Source: Cystobasidiopsis lactophilus (lineage: Eukaryota; Basidiomycota; Agaricostilbomycetes; Agaricostilbales; Chionosphaeraceae). Taken from it: 64,000 nt of DNA. A program made the translations under genes and the position numbers. Shown piece after piece: positions 10,601 to 22,809 of the stretch. Position 1 is the stretch's first letter. Every line of letters begins with the position of its first letter. The stretch is taken from positions 66,595-130,594 of the forward strand of contig BCIO01000007.1 in NCBI GenBank assembly GCA_001599975.1, given 5' to 3'. The notes under the pieces were generated by a model, which made no database searches, was not told the DNA's origin, and saw nothing but the letters and a program-made list of their open reading frames with translations.

Positions 10601-13600
10601 TTCGAAATCCGCAGAGTGTTGAGGGCCCGAGCGAAAGTGAGTTCTGGGCAATTGGGAAGGCCCTGGAGCTCAAGGGTGTTCTGGACCGAATGATAGTCGC
10701 CAGCGATGAAAGCGCCTTCGACTTCGAAGGGGACCAAGACGGGCCGCCACTCCGGCTTCGAAGGGAGAAGCCCGGCAATATGCGTTCGCAGCGAATCTGG
10801 AGGCGCTACCTCAGCCTTCGAGCGGAGTCTGACACCAGAAATCTCACCAAAATGGCCCAGATTGCGCAGGCACTTCAACAAGCCAACATGGCTCTCTACG
10901 TTGTCCGGCTCGCGCCGCAAATGCAACTCCCAGCAACTTTGGGCAGCCGTCCACCGCCCGAGGATTTCGTGTTCGCGAATCTGATGGTTGAGGGTGGGAT
11001 GGAGAATCTTGGTGGAAATGCCTTCCATGCCATCGGGCTCGTCGAGGTCGGCATAGATTTGGTGGAGAAACTCGTAATATTCCTGCAGGTCGGCCGCCGG
11101 CTGCGTGCTCCTCATGTCCATCAAGCGCTTCTCGAAGTTCATCAAACTGCGCGCCGACGCTTTGCACTTGAGGGCTGCACGCGCTTGTAGATCTTGAGGG
11201 ATGCCGCCAAGCATAGACATGATGGCCTTCAAAGCCTGACTGACGCGGGCAGTTTCGCTGTCCTCGGGCAAGTTCTTGCGCTTGGCGCGTTGACGACGGC
11301 GGGACAGGTCTGCGCTTAGGGATCGGGTTGCATGGGAGAGGTGGTCCATGATGTCGAATATGACTTGGGCGCAAAGGAGTCGAGCGTCGGCGGAGTACGC
11401 AGTGGTGGCCGTGAGCTGGTCCGAAAGGACCGCGACGATCTCGCTCTTGATGTCCTCCGACGCTGCGGCTGTGCCGGGAACAGACTTGTTGGAGCGGGAA
11501 GATGTAATCAGGTGCAGAGTGAGATGCGGAAGGAGGTGCCGCGCCACCACAACGTCGCCGCGCTTGACAATGGTGGAGCAGCTGAGAAAGACGAGCTTCG
11601 CCTCCTTTTGCTGGACCGCAACCATCAGGTCAAGCGACCATGCTCGCATCCATTCGCTATAGCTGGAACAAGTGTTGTAGATTGGTCCACGGCTGGCCTT
11701 GGTGAGGGTCACCGTCTGCGGCTGGAGCCGGGACGTCAAGAGAGGCGCGACCGTTTCTTTGACGTCGGTGGGTAAGAGTTGCCACTGCATCTTGACATAG
11801 CTTTCTTCAGTATTGCGCTTGTCGAGGACGCTCTTTGTGAACTTGAAGGACTTGAGGAGCTCTTGAATAGCATAGCCCAAGGCAGCCTGGTGCTTGGCAT
11901 CGTCGGCAGCGCGGTACAGCCCGGCCAGGTGAGAGCGAATCAGGTAGAGCACAAAGTCGATGTTCTCATTCTCGTCGGCGAAATTGCGCTGGATGACGAA
12001 GGTGGGCTCGCTGGGCGGAATCTCGACCCGATCTGGGTCGAGCGCGGTGAGGACCCCCAGGACTTCGAACGCCGCATCCTTGACGTGGACCCAGTTATCC
12101 GACGACCGACACGAGGCCGAGACGACAGCCTTGATCAGGTGGCCCATGATGGGGTCGAAGGTGTCGCCGCTCGTCAGCGTTCGCAAAACGCCCACTTCCT
12201 CCTTGTCCAGCACCATCTTCAAGTCCTTCAAGCCGCGCAAGCACACATCTCGGTTTTCAGACCCTATGCGATTCAGCAGGTAGTTGAGACGCGTCTCCAG
12301 AGGAGCGCTCCTTTGCTTGGCGTCGATTTGCTGCTGAATGCCTTCCAAGCCATGGAGCGAAGAAAAGTTGGCAATGTCGAAAGCGTGCGGACCCATGTTG
12401 TCAAAGAACTTAAGGATCTCGGACAAGATGCGATGGGCGAGCCGGCGTTGGCTCTCCTGCAACGCGCCCCACGCAGCCGCAAACACCGCTGAGATTTGCC
12501 CGACATACGGCGCAACGTCGCTGAACTTGGTCTTGGTCACGAAAGCCAGGTACGCTTGGAGAGTCGCCTCTTGAAGTGCTGGAACGGGGAGACAGGACTG
12601 AAGGGTGGCCATGAGCTGGGGCAGCACGTTGGCTACGCCGGTGCCCACGAGCTCGATAAGCTTGGTCAGACCACGCATGATCTTGGCCTTGTCCGTTTGA
12701 GCCCTTTGGCGGTGGAAGTCGTGCAAATGCTCGTTGCTGAGGGAAACGAGAGACAAGAGGTGAGCGCTTAATAGCGTTTGGATGTCGGCATCCTCGGGCG
12801 CCCGCGAAGGGTGGAGCTTGCAGTCAAGCTTCACGAGAGCGTTGACAGCCTGCTCGCTTTGCACCTCCGACTTGTCTCCAGCCTCTGTGATCAAGATGAA
12901 GAGGACGTCGGCTAGCACGCTGTTGAGGAAGATGGAGATGGTGGCCTTGGGATCTTGGTCGTAGAAGGTCGCCATAAACTGAAGGCCTTTGTCGGTCTGC
13001 TGTGGGCTTTTCAGAAGGAGCGCGGAGATGATGGGGGCCGTATAGGTGGCAAAAAGGACTGGTGGCTTCTCCAATTCGCAAGCTAAGGCGACAGACATGA
13101 GCGCTTCCCGTCTGCCGTTGATGATCAGGGTGGGTACGATTGATGCAGCATGAAGCTTGATGAACTGGTCCTTGGGGTGGCCGACCAATTTCGCCAAAGA
13201 GGTCATGATGGGCCCGCTCCGCGCGTAGTGCGTTTCGTACACAGAGCTGACAAGGTCGGGAAGGTAAGGTTGTAGAAAGCGGTAAATTGAAAGGTGGCGG
13301 AAGCGCGATGCCGACGTCAACAGTGTGTAGGAGAGGCCGCAGAGGGGATCAGAGCTGGAGCCAAGGTGCGCCACCAAAGCCCGCAGCACACCGTACAGGT
13401 CCGAGTCGCCTACGGCGCAAGCGAGACGTCCAAGCGTCGTTAATGCCGTCTCTTGCACCGCTGCCTTGTTCCCGTGTTCTGGCATCGCCAACGTCTCCAG
13501 CTTTTTCAGGATTGGACCGAGCGCGCCGTCAGCCCGGGCAGCTGGAGGTTGCGCCTCGGCCAGTCGCGCAAGGCATGCACCTGCGGCTGCCCGAACCGCC

Positions 13601-15381
13601 TTCTCGTCTGCATTGAGTGATTCGACTATGATGGTGACCATCTCGTTGGGCCGGCTGCCGGGTGTTGGGATCAACATCGTCTCGAAGTGGTTCCGCGTAT
13701 GTGTGATGAAGCGCTCCAGAACGTGGAAGAAGGAGGCCTGTAATTTAGGAGGAATTGTGGGCCGAAAGAAGCGAGGCTGAGATACGAGCAAACTCTTGAT
13801 ACATGTGTCGATCATCAAACGGTTTGGCGGGACCGACTGCAGGTCGCACGTCTGACAGATTGGTTCGCTGCCAGTCGGAGAGAAGACGAGCGACTCGTTG
13901 CGCGCACAGGGTAGGAGCATCAACAGGTCGAGCGAGGCCCCGTCGTTGTGGTCCTTCAACACTGCGTCCACAAGCCCCGAGACCTTGGCTTCCAGCGCCT
14001 CGGCCGAATAAAACGCCTTGTCAGGCGTGCACAGTTGATGAGCTCGCTCGATCTGCTCTTTCCACCCAGGCACTGGCCGCTGTTGAGTGGTCTCCTCTCG
14101 GCTTCGCTTGCGACTGGCGCTGATGATGTAGGCGTCGATGACGGATTGCACTGTGGGATCGAGGTGTCGCAAGGTAGTGATGACGGATTTGATGGTGCTC
14201 TGGTGAGAGTAGGGGAGGAGGGAGAGGATGCGGCGGTCATCGGAGAGCGGCAGCAAGAGAAAGAGGACGACACAGTGCATTAAGGTGTCTTCGGATGGCG
14301 CATCGCCATCGAGCTGAATGACGAGCAACATTTGACTTTGAGCCTCTTGCACAAGGAGGATTGGGATGGCTGTAATCACTGCAGCCGGCGGGAAAGCGTG
14401 AAGCAGGCCGATGCACGCCAGCAGGGCCGCGTCCTCCTCCTGTTCAATGGCGCAGTCAAAGAGCAAGCGACGCGCCAGATGATTGCAAACGAGTTGGGAG
14501 AGACCATTGGCCAGGCTTGGTGGCGGGTGAAGATTGAGCAGGTCTGCAAGCAGACGGAGAAGAGCGGTCGACGACTGCTCGGCAGAGTCGGCCATGTGGT
14601 AGAGCTGCGCCGCGATTTGTGGTAGAAATCGAGTGAAGGAAGAGGCTGACGCTGCTGTAGAGGAGAGGACCCGGGCGAGAACGCGCAGGATCGAAGCCTG
14701 CAAGTGCGACACCGTTTTGGGCGACAAGCCGATCGACGTGCTTTGACTTTTGGACGACCCGTCACTGAGGGTAGGGAAGGACTTGAAACGCAGGTGTAGA
14801 TGCGCGGATGTATTGAGGTCTAAGTCGGTGCTTCGTGAGTCGAGCTCCCTTCTGACAGGATTCGAAGCCCACCTTTCAGAGCCTCAATGAGGGCAGCGCA
14901 GATTTTGATGGCCATTTCTGGCCCGTTGAGAGGCGTCAAAGTCGTCGCCAGCTGCTCGATGATCCGAGCCAGGCATTCTTCGAGCTGCCGCAAAGGCTCG
15001 CGGTAGGCCGAGTCTTGCAGCGCCAGGAAGCCCTGCATGCACTTGGGCACCAGCCAGATCCCCAAAGGACACTGCTCTTTCGAGTCGTCGATGTCCACCG
15101 CCTTGACCAGCGTCGCCGGGCGCTTCGCGATCTCCTCGAGGAAAATGTTGATAACTTTGGGCACGCGCTGCTGGATCTCTGTTGGGGCGCCGTCGGTCAT
15201 CAGTGTGTGCCTCCAGGAGTGATCAAGAGGGTCACTGACCATGAGGGAAGGCCGTGAAGGACACTCTCGCGGCCTGGGCCAGCATTGTCGCGTGTTTATG
15301 CATTTCCGCTCGGTCGACATCCGCCTTGACTTGCTCTTGAAAAATGTCCAGCAACTGCTCGAACAGAGCGTCCGAAGCCAT
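7688..15381 (-). CDS. MEC1: ATR/Mec1-type checkpoint kinase (PIKK)
   Basis: A very large gene encoding about 2,400 residues. ATR is the Ser/Thr kinase that, with its ATRIP partner, responds to RPA-coated single-stranded DNA and starts the replication checkpoint. The N-terminal two thirds is helical HEAT-type sequence, followed by a FAT region. The kinase catalytic loop GLGDRHGENILFD and the activation segment HVDFNCLFEKGK are intact, preceded by the PIKK motif KKVTCMASDGQYYSFLVKPQ. The FATC tail is split over three exons: QVESLIKEATDLKNL, then GSMYIG, then WCSYF and stop (stop at 7688-7690). There are at least eight introns; one at 9453-9489 is only 37 nt. The start is ambiguous: ATG at 15381 (MASDALFEQLLDIFQEQV) leaves 322 bp to the NOP2 stop, while an in-frame ATG at 15600 would add a Ser/Arg-rich leader. 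Long ORFs on the opposite strand here are codon mirrors. Confidence 0.92.
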
Positions 15382-15703
15382 GCTGGACCTTTTGCTGCCT
15401 TGGGGGCTGGCCGGCTGGGCGAAAACAACATGCTGGACCCGCTCCTGAGCATGCTGAGGGGCGAGTGATGGGCGGTGGCGAGAAGACCTGGTGGCACTAG
15501 GATGGTCCGTTCCTTTGCTCTCATTTACGTGATGTGGACGAGTGGAAATGCCACTTTCATCGGAGTCTTCGAACTGTTTGTTCTCAAAATATGGATGCAA
15601 GCGAGAGTCGACTCCGAGCTCTGAGAGAGGGCATTACTCTAGTCGCCCACTCTCTACTGAACGCTAGGGAAGGTAGTCTATGCAAAATGCAAACGAAAAG
15701 GGA

Positions 15704-17961
15704 TCACTTCTTGCCACTGCCGCTGGTGACCCGGATGCCTTTGCGCTTCAAGCTCTGCTTGCGGCTCTCGGCGATGATGGCCGCGTCCTCGGCGTCGTCG
15801 AACCCAAGTCCGCCCTCTTCCTCTGGTGCATCGGCCTGAGCAGTCTCGTCGTCCTTGTCAGCTGCCGATTCAGGGGCTGTTCGAACACCCAGTGTACCCA
15901 ATGAGCCCGCGCCACGCCGCGCTCAGGTAGGACAAGGACGAACCTTGCTTGGCGGGCTTGCCAATGGAAAACTTGGCCACGTAAAAGCCGTCCATGTTGA
16001 CGACGTGGGGCAAGAAGCGCTTGGTCTTCTTGAGCTCGTCGCCAAAAGCGGTGCCCTTGAAAGACTTGAAGCCATCCCGCCCAAACTCTAGGCCGGTGTC
16101 GACCAGCTTGGCGTGCGGCCGCTTCTTCAGGGCGTAGGCCACCACCGCCTCGTTCTCGTCCACCGTCACGGAGCAAGTGGAGTAGACGACGGTGCCGCCC
16201 ACTTTGGTAGAGTCGATGGCGCAAAGGATGAGCTGCTTTTGAAGTTGGGGGAGAAGCTGGAAGTCTTTCTCCGACTGTTGGCAGGGCGGCCAAGAAATGT
16301 CAGCTCAGGCGGGGCGGAAGAAGCCACACGACCAACCTTGTTCACTTTGACCGCTGGGTCTTTCGAGATGACGCCGGTTCCAGAGCACGGGGCGTCCAGT
16401 AGCACCTTGTCGAAGCCGCCCATGACCTTGGGGAAGTCGCGGCCGTCGTGGTTGCAGATCACAACGTTCCTGTAAAGCACCTTCAACCCCTATCCACAGC
16501 CGGATGAGAGAGAAGGCGACCTACCGGCAGCCCATGCGGGCGACGTTACCGGCTAGGCCTTTCGATCGAGTTTTGCTGGCGTCATTGGCGAAGACGACGC
16601 CGGTGTTTTGGAGCAGGGCCGAGATGTAGGTCGTTTTGCCACCGGGCGCAGCTGACATGTCCAGCACTCGCTGTCGGCGATCTTTGATTCAAGACCTGTG
16701 CAACGTCTGTGGCAGAAGAGTCAACCCACCTCATTCGGTTCTGGGTTGAGGGCGATGACGGGCAAGAAGGACGAGGCGGCTTGGAGGATGTAGTGCCCCG
16801 CCAAGTACTCCGGCGTAGCACCTGCAAAAAGAGAGCGACAACGCTTAGTTCATGAAGTCAAAAGGTGGAGCTCGCTCGACTTGCCTATCGGCACGCCCGA
16901 CTCGAACACTTGCAGGCCAACTTTCGACCACTTGCCGATCGGCTCCAAGTTGACTCCTCTGTTGGTCGTCATAGAACTGAAATCTTGCCCACGGATAGGA
17001 ACGAATGAGAACCAACCTGTTGATCAAGGCCTGGGCCAACTCGCGCCGGCGGGTTTTGAGGGTGTTGACGCGGATGGTGATCGGGCGAGGGGTGTCCGAA
17101 GCGTCAAAGAACGCAATGGCCTGAGCGTCCGGATCAGAACGAGCATGAGACAACGGCTTCGCTCAAGAGTGAAGGCGTAGACGCACCTCCTCGATGGGAA
17201 AGAGCTCGATGAGCTTCTCGGCCAGGAAAGGGTTGTAGCCGTAGTAGCCGCAGACGTCCTCGATGAACTGGGCGTACACCTGGGCCCGGTCCTTGCCTGT
17301 TGCAGCTCCCAATGCGCCCCAGTTGGTCAACACCTTGACGGCGGTGGCCAGGCGAGACTTGATTTTGTGGATGGAAGCCGGCTGGCCTGGCGCCTGCTCT
17401 TCCTCCTCCTCGTCTTCGTCCTCCTCTGGCTCCCCTTCGGAATCAAACGCAGCCTTTTCAAGGTCTTCCGCTTCAGAATCGAAAGCCTCGTCGTCGCCGT
17501 CGACTTTCGGCAAGGCGGAAGCTGGAAGTCGAGGTAGCTGTAGCTCTTCGTCCCCGTCTATTGCCGGTCTGTGAGGTGCCTACTGAGTTCATAGCCTTCA
17601 CAAAACCATGGCAAAGGGACCAGCAGACTCACTCTGAGCCATCGTCGTCTTCGTCCAAATCAAACTCGTCCAAACCCTCCTCATCCTCGTCCTCGTCCAG
17701 CTCCAAGCCCGCCTCGTCGTCGTCCTCCTCCAAGTCGACGGCGTCAAAGTAAGCGGCCCGTTGCGCTTCCAGAGCGTCGTGCTCGTCCTGGCCCGTCGGC
17801 TTCTTGGGCGCTTTGGCAGGTTTGGCAGGTTTTGCGGCTCCAGCCTCTAGCGCCCGCTTCGTCTTGCCGCCCGACCTGATCTTGGTCTTCTTGGCGAGCG
17901 GCTGGATTGGCAGCAGCGGCTCTGGGTCGGATTGCTTCCGCTTGGCGTAGTTGCGGCCCAT
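15704..17961 (-). CDS. NOP2: 25S rRNA cytosine-C5 methyltransferase Nop2
   Basis: Nop2 is a nucleolar RsmB-family enzyme that methylates a cytosine of large-subunit rRNA and is needed for 60S assembly. The protein starts [15 protein letters not shown], has an acidic-basic N-terminus with long Asp/Glu runs, then conserved blocks in order: [39 protein letters not shown], the SAM-binding [34 protein letters not shown], the motif IV cysteine in DAPCSGTGV, and the catalytic cysteine in [14 protein letters not shown]. The tail is basic ([18 protein letters not shown]). At least eight short introns are present. The last exon is 15704-15901. It lies head to tail upstream of the ATR gene on the same strand. 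Confidence 0.95.
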
Positions 17962-18550
17962 GACTGGTTTGACTGTCGCTCGTCAACAAAATTTCACGGC
18001 GCAACTTTTTCCTGCGCGGACGATCATCATCACGCTGTCATGCAGCAGCAGCAAGACTGCTTCAGTTGCAAGCTGGTTGGGTCTGGGACGATGCTGGCGC
18101 TTGGATCTTACACGCTCTACGCCTCGAGAAGGCCCAATGTCCTGCCCAAATGGTCCCCTCGCCAGCTGCAAGTCGTGTCTGCCGGTGAATTGCATATGCT
18201 GCCTTGCCCTTGGCCTGTCATTCTCTGTTCTTACTGCTCGTGCGTGAGAGAAGTCTTTGGAATCCTGGCCATTGCTCGCTGGAACGTCAAGGGGTTTCAA
18301 AGCTCGCCCGCTTGACCTAATGAACGAATTTCTGGCGGTGGGTCCCTTCATTCACTTTTGGAGCTCTGCTTGTTATTGATTGTAATAATGAACATGAGTA
18401 GGTCTTCTCAGGTACCTTTGTTCTCCGACTGTCTTGAAGACCTCAAGGAGAGAGCGTGTCGGCTCGTCAGAAGACGTTTGCGGTTTCAGGTCCAACCTGG
18501 CCAGCCCTCTCCTCTGTCTTGCCCCATCAGCCGTCAGAGATTTATCCAAC
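17962..18550. promoter_or_regulatory. Divergent promoter region between NOP2 and an orphan gene
   Basis: 589 bases separate the two divergent start codons. No ORF here looks like a conserved protein and I recognise no specific element. It must contain both promoters (inference). Confidence 0.4.
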
Positions 18551-19403
18551 ATGGTCAACACGCCCACCTCCCCCGGCTCTCCTGTCTCCCATGACCGGCC
18601 GGTGGCGTCTAAGCAGCTCCAGCACACTCCTGACGGCATCATCACGGCCTTCCAAGGCAAAAGCCTGCTCCGTGGTCCGTGGAGCCATTACCTTCAGCTC
18701 ATGTATCTTGTCCTATCCACCCAACCTATCATACGCGATGGGACCGAGAGGCCGTCCTTCCTGCGAGAGGTGGAAGGTACGCTTGGCCTTTCTACATCAT
18801 CCTTTCTTTATTTCGGCCCATCCTTGTCTTCTTAGGCTGGTTCGGCACGGCTCTAGCTAAGGCAATTGAGAACTGGGAAGGACAACAACCCTCCCGCCTT
18901 ATTTACTTCGCTGTCGGGAGTTTTGTCAAGGATACGGCAACCGGAGAAGTCAATTATACCCGGACCAATTTCCAAATGTGCTGCGCTACTGCCATTCGCA
19001 ATGTCATTCTGGCTCGCCATTGCCAGGTAGCTCTTTCCCCTCCGCCTTTCTGATGCAAGCGTGCTCAACGATAACATTGCAGCGTCGCCTCCAGGACGGT
19101 ACCCACATTGAAGAGCCTTTGCTCTGTACTGCCCTCGAGCCTGACCTATCACAAGACGAGAAGAACCTTTTGACTGTCAACCATTGGCTCCCTATCGCCG
19201 AATGTTTTGGCCCTCTCGATGAAAACCACCTTTTCCTTGATCTTCAACGGCACGTCGACATGGCGCACAACCACTGGAAGGATTTGCACCAGATCCACCA
19301 GGCCCAAGTTCCCGGAGCTAGCCACTACCAGTTCTTGGCCCAGCACAAACTTGCGGCCGAAGCCGGTCGTGTGGCTATCACTGGCCCGACCATCTTGATT
19401 TGA
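18551..19403 (+). CDS. Hypothetical protein, weak resemblance to SRR1-like proteins
   Basis: Three exons, 18551-18776, 18836-19026 and 19083-19403, join in frame and give about 245 residues. The start MVNTPTSPGSPVSHDRPVAS is the first ATG of the frame. Middle sequence RLIYFAVGSF followed by TRTNFQMCCATAIRNVIL and ALEPDLSQDEKNLL recalls the layout of SRR1-like proteins (a GxGS-type strand, then a Gln-containing helix, then a D-P/D segment). The match is weak and made from memory. No signal peptide or membrane helix is seen. After the TGA at 19401 the same frame stays open to 19814 and begins with coding-like residues (WMTNGSIIANIFDAAFKSGG), so the stop may be read through or recently acquired. 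Confidence 0.5.
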
Positions 19404-19880
19404 TGGATGACCAATGGATCCATTATTGCCAACATATTTGATGCCGCCTTCAAATCTGGGGGTCCTTTGGGCCTGCAGCAGCTCATGCTGATCACCCATG
19501 CACTGTCCTTCGCGCCACAACGAGACGAAGATGTTGACGAAGCGGAGTTTCTGGAGTTGTGCAGTGGGTCAATTCATGTGAGGGCCTGCAGTGTACCGTC
19601 TGATTTTCCGAACTCGCCAGCCACACAGCCGCTTTGCACCCTGAGCCCTCCGCTTCCTTTTCCAAAAAAGTCTTGGCCAACAGAGCTGTGGACTAGGGCA
19701 ATGCAAACATCCAGTAGCAAGTATCCCACGCGCTGTTATACATGGAGGAAGGAGCAGTCTCGTCAAATCTACAACCAAGCGACGGCGAGAGGACTTCTTC
19801 TAGATCTTCTTTGATCTTTGCTGCTTGCAAATATTTACTACCCACTGCATGGCCTCTTCTTAACCGTAGTCCCCAAGTCC
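19404..19880. other. Region downstream of the SRR1-like gene
   Basis: The first about 100 bases continue the upstream gene's reading frame after its TGA and look coding; the remainder does not. No other gene is seen here. The end of a minus-strand gene begins at 19881. Confidence 0.35.
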
Positions 19881-20831
19881 TCATGTAGCTTCTTCGTGAG
19901 TATTAGAGCTCGCTCTTTTGGTATCGTGCATCCTGTCTGCATCCATAAGTTGAGCCTGAAAACTTGGTCGAATACAGACATCTATTCGACCGTGACACCC
20001 ATACTCCCGCGCATTTAATCCAACTCCTCCAAGGGGTGGCGCAGTGGGAGTTCGGAGCCGGCCGAAGTCCGGTGCTGAAATTGACAATGGGCTCTGGAAA
20101 ACCCAATCTTCCTCGGCCGCAACTCTGTGCGCCCAAGCCACAATGGCGAACCGGAAGTCGACCATAGCCCACTTCCTCCGTTCCTCTCGAGTTAACGAAG
20201 CTGTAGCAGCCGGGTGGCGGCGAGACTCGGTCACAGGTCGGTCCGGGATGAGGTGCTGCAGTTGGTAGTAGCTGATGACCGAGTCTTGGCCGAAGGGATC
20301 GTCGCTCGCTCCAGAAGAGTCTGAAGGAGACGAGTGCCCGAGCGACGGGGTTGCCGCCCTCGAAGCCAAGCCACGGCTCGGGATAGAAGCCCGCGTCACG
20401 GTGGAGGGGCTGATGGCTTCGATGATAAACTTGGTCTGGTAGCGTTCAAGGCCGGCCGGAAGGCGAGACGCCGACTGTGCTGACGGGTTGAGCACAGTGC
20501 CGCCAACCAGAGTCGGCCCGTGCCCTTGCGAGATGCCCTCAGATCTCAGAGGGCGATCAATCTGATGAACTGAATCAGTAAATGAGCTTGAGTTTCCTAA
20601 CGGTCCAGATTGGAAACCCACCCGTTGCCCACGGTTGCGCTCGCAGTGGCAATCTGCATCGCCGTTGGTAGATGGTTCCTGGCGAGACTGAGCATCAAAA
20701 TGGAATGCATCAGACTCAGGATCCAAAGGGCAAGGTAAGAAATGACTTACGGCCGAACAGCACTGGCAAGGGCCGAAAAGCATGTCGAGGTTGCCGTTGG
20801 GCATCTCGCTCCTCCGGTATGGAGCTTCCAC
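19881..20831 (-). CDS. Hypothetical Ser/Pro-rich protein
   Basis: Minus-strand orphan. The visible C-terminal part is open for over 300 codons but probably contains two introns: a GTAAGT site near 20750 after CCSA, and a GTGGGT...CATCAG segment near 20560-20620. Both keep the frame when removed. The residues read ATPSLGHSSPSDSSGASDDP, then SLTREERRKWAMVDFRFAIV and AWAHRVAAEEDWVFQSPLSI. Upstream, to about 21117, another frame holds a hydrophobic stretch (KKAWVLAATVITLLL) that could be an N-terminal membrane helix of the same gene. I could not join it with certainty. No family recognised; a lineage-specific protein is likely. Confidence 0.4.
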   Translation of the reverse strand: MEAPYRRSEMPNGNLDMLFGPCQCCSAVSHFLPCPLDPESDAFHFDAQSRQEPSTNGDADCHCERNRGQRVGFQSGPLGNSSSFTDSVHQIDRPLRSEGISQGHGPTLVGGTVLNPSAQSASRLPAGLERYQTKFIIEAISPSTVTRASIPSRGLASRAATPSLGHSSPSDSSGASDDPFGQDSVISYYQLQHLIPDRPVTESRRHPAATASLTREERRKWAMVDFRFAIVAWAHRVAAEEDWVFQSPLSISAPDFGRLRTPTAPPLGGVGLNAREYGCHGRIDVCIRPSFQAQLMDADRMHDTKRASSNTHEEAT

Positions 20832-21478
20832 TGAAAGGACGGGCCCTGGTTGGACACTGGGGCTCGAAGAAAGAGTCGAGGGTGGTTGATCGGAGAAGAA
20901 GAGTTATAACGGTAGCGGCCAAAACCCAAGCCTTTTTCACGAGCTTCGCGAAAGTCAAAGAAGCCACGGCAACTTGCGGTCCATCAAGCACATCACACAC
21001 AGAGCAAGAAACCGAAGTCTCAATCAAGACAGAATAGAGGGAGTGAATTCGAGGTGAGCGGGAAAGAGGTGGCGAGTGCGGTGGCAAGACTGGCGCGGGC
21101 GAGATCAAAAGAGGCAAAATGTTGCTTCAAATAGCCATTTCAAGGACAAAATTGGTCCCAGATGGTGGTAGATGCCAACGGTGGAGAGCCGAGCCATTCA
21201 GGCCGCCCGTTCATGAAAATGCCAGAGGTGGCGGCCGACTCGATGGCGCAAGTCCCACTCTTGCGGTCGAGCCTGCAAGTTCTACTGCACATTTAATGCG
21301 GCTGTGAGGTACAGATAAGTAAGGTGTGCCCATCTGAAGGAGGGCAGCCAGACGCACATTAAGAATCGCCAGAGATGCTTCGAGGTTGGCTACCTCTCGG
21401 TTTTCCCAACCAAGCGTGGAGAAGGACACCTGCACCGGGTGATCCATCAACAGCGTTCTATTCAATAACACCAAAGCT

Positions 21479-22484
21479 TCATGATTCGCCCGCTTCTGGT
21501 GACGGCGACCTGGAAACATAGCGCTCCGCCGACGGCGACCTCGAGATGTAGCGCCCGCCATCAGATTTGGACCTCGACCTGGATCTGGATTTCGAACGAG
21601 AGCGGTCCGAGCCATCTGCCGAGGGCGACCTGGAGATGTACCGGTCGCTGCCAGATTCGCTGCCGTCCTCCCTCCGCCTGCGCCGCCGCCGCTCGTCGTC
21701 CGAGCTCTCCCCTTCCGACTCCAGCTCAACCCCCATGGCTTTGGCCAGCTTGGACCGTCGCTTCGGCAGGCCCTCCGTCTCCTCCAAGATCCGCCGCTGG
21801 GTCAGCCGGGGCAGCTGGGTGTCGCACACCCGCTCGTCGTTCAGCAGCTGGTCCGCAAACTCGTCGAACGTGATGATGGAATATGAACCGTCTGTTTTAC
21901 ACTTTAGTCTTAGGCAATGAGTGAGATAGATGGGGAGGGAGACGCACCCATGGCCCGAAAGCGCAATTTGCGGTAGTCGTCCAGTAGTGGCTCCAGCACC
22001 TCATAAACGTCCAGCGCCGGAAACGTTAATCGAACGTAGAACGCTGCCAGGGCCCGTAAGTACCTGCCATGCCGCGCGGCACAAGGGTTAGCTGCAAGGC
22101 CCAACCCAAGCAAAATTCGAAGGAGGGAGCGCACTTGAACTCGTCGGCGCGCATGTACTCGAGGATGATCTCCTTGTCCGGCTGGATCTGGAGCAGCTTG
22201 AGCACCAAACAGAGGAACTCGGTGGGCCGGGTGTTGGCGTAGGTGCCGCCAATGTACGGCAGCTCGAGCGCCTTGTCGATGACCGACTCGGCGGTGAGCG
22301 CAAAGCACTGCTCCTTCCAGTACGTCGAGTCCCAAATCCGGTAGCGAATCGTCGTCTCGATCAGATGCCTGCGCCGCGCCACTGGTTAAGGCTCTGGCCC
22401 ATGAAGAAGTCAGGGCGGGACGAGCGCTCACTGGGGATTCCGGCCGTGGATGGACAGCGCATCCCGGACCGTGGTGTTGGCCAT
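21479..22484 (-). CDS. PRP38: Pre-mRNA-splicing factor PRP38
   Basis: Prp38 is a U4/U6.U5 tri-snRNP or B-complex protein required for spliceosome activation. Four exons begin with MANTTVRDALSIHGRNPQ at 22484. The PRP38 domain follows: HLIETTIRYRIWDSTYWKEQ, IGGTYANTRPTEFLCLVLKL, IILEYMRADEFKYLRALAAF and YVRLTFPALDVYEVLEPLLD, then DGSYSIITFDEFADQLL. The C-terminus is an RS-rich tail (SRSKSRSRSRSKS, RYISRSPSAERYVSRSPSPE), closer to metazoan PRP38A than to the short budding-yeast protein. The stop is at 21479-21481. The 358 bases between 21118 and 21478 and the 325 bases between 22485 and 22809 hold no recognisable gene. Confidence 0.95.
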
Positions 22485-22809
22485 CTTGTCGGCTGCTTAT
22501 ACAGTGCTGTTTGCTGTAAATCGCCCGCTCAAGCAAAGGAGGCTCGGCAGGAAGAGCAAAAGGCGAGCTTTGTTTTGCGCTGGTGCTCAGGGTGGCGAGC
22601 AACAAATGGTTTTGCATGTAGCTCTGGCTTTACATAATGAGGACTATTGAGTTGACTGCTTGCTGCTTGTCAAACGGGATCAGGTATCTATGGCAAGAAA
22701 TCCCTGGACACGTCAAGCCCTCAGTGTCACCACCACCTCGCCACCAAATCTTGCCGCTCTCATATCCTCTGCACGACCAAGATCCCAGACTCTCAAGGCA
22801 ACAAAAGTG

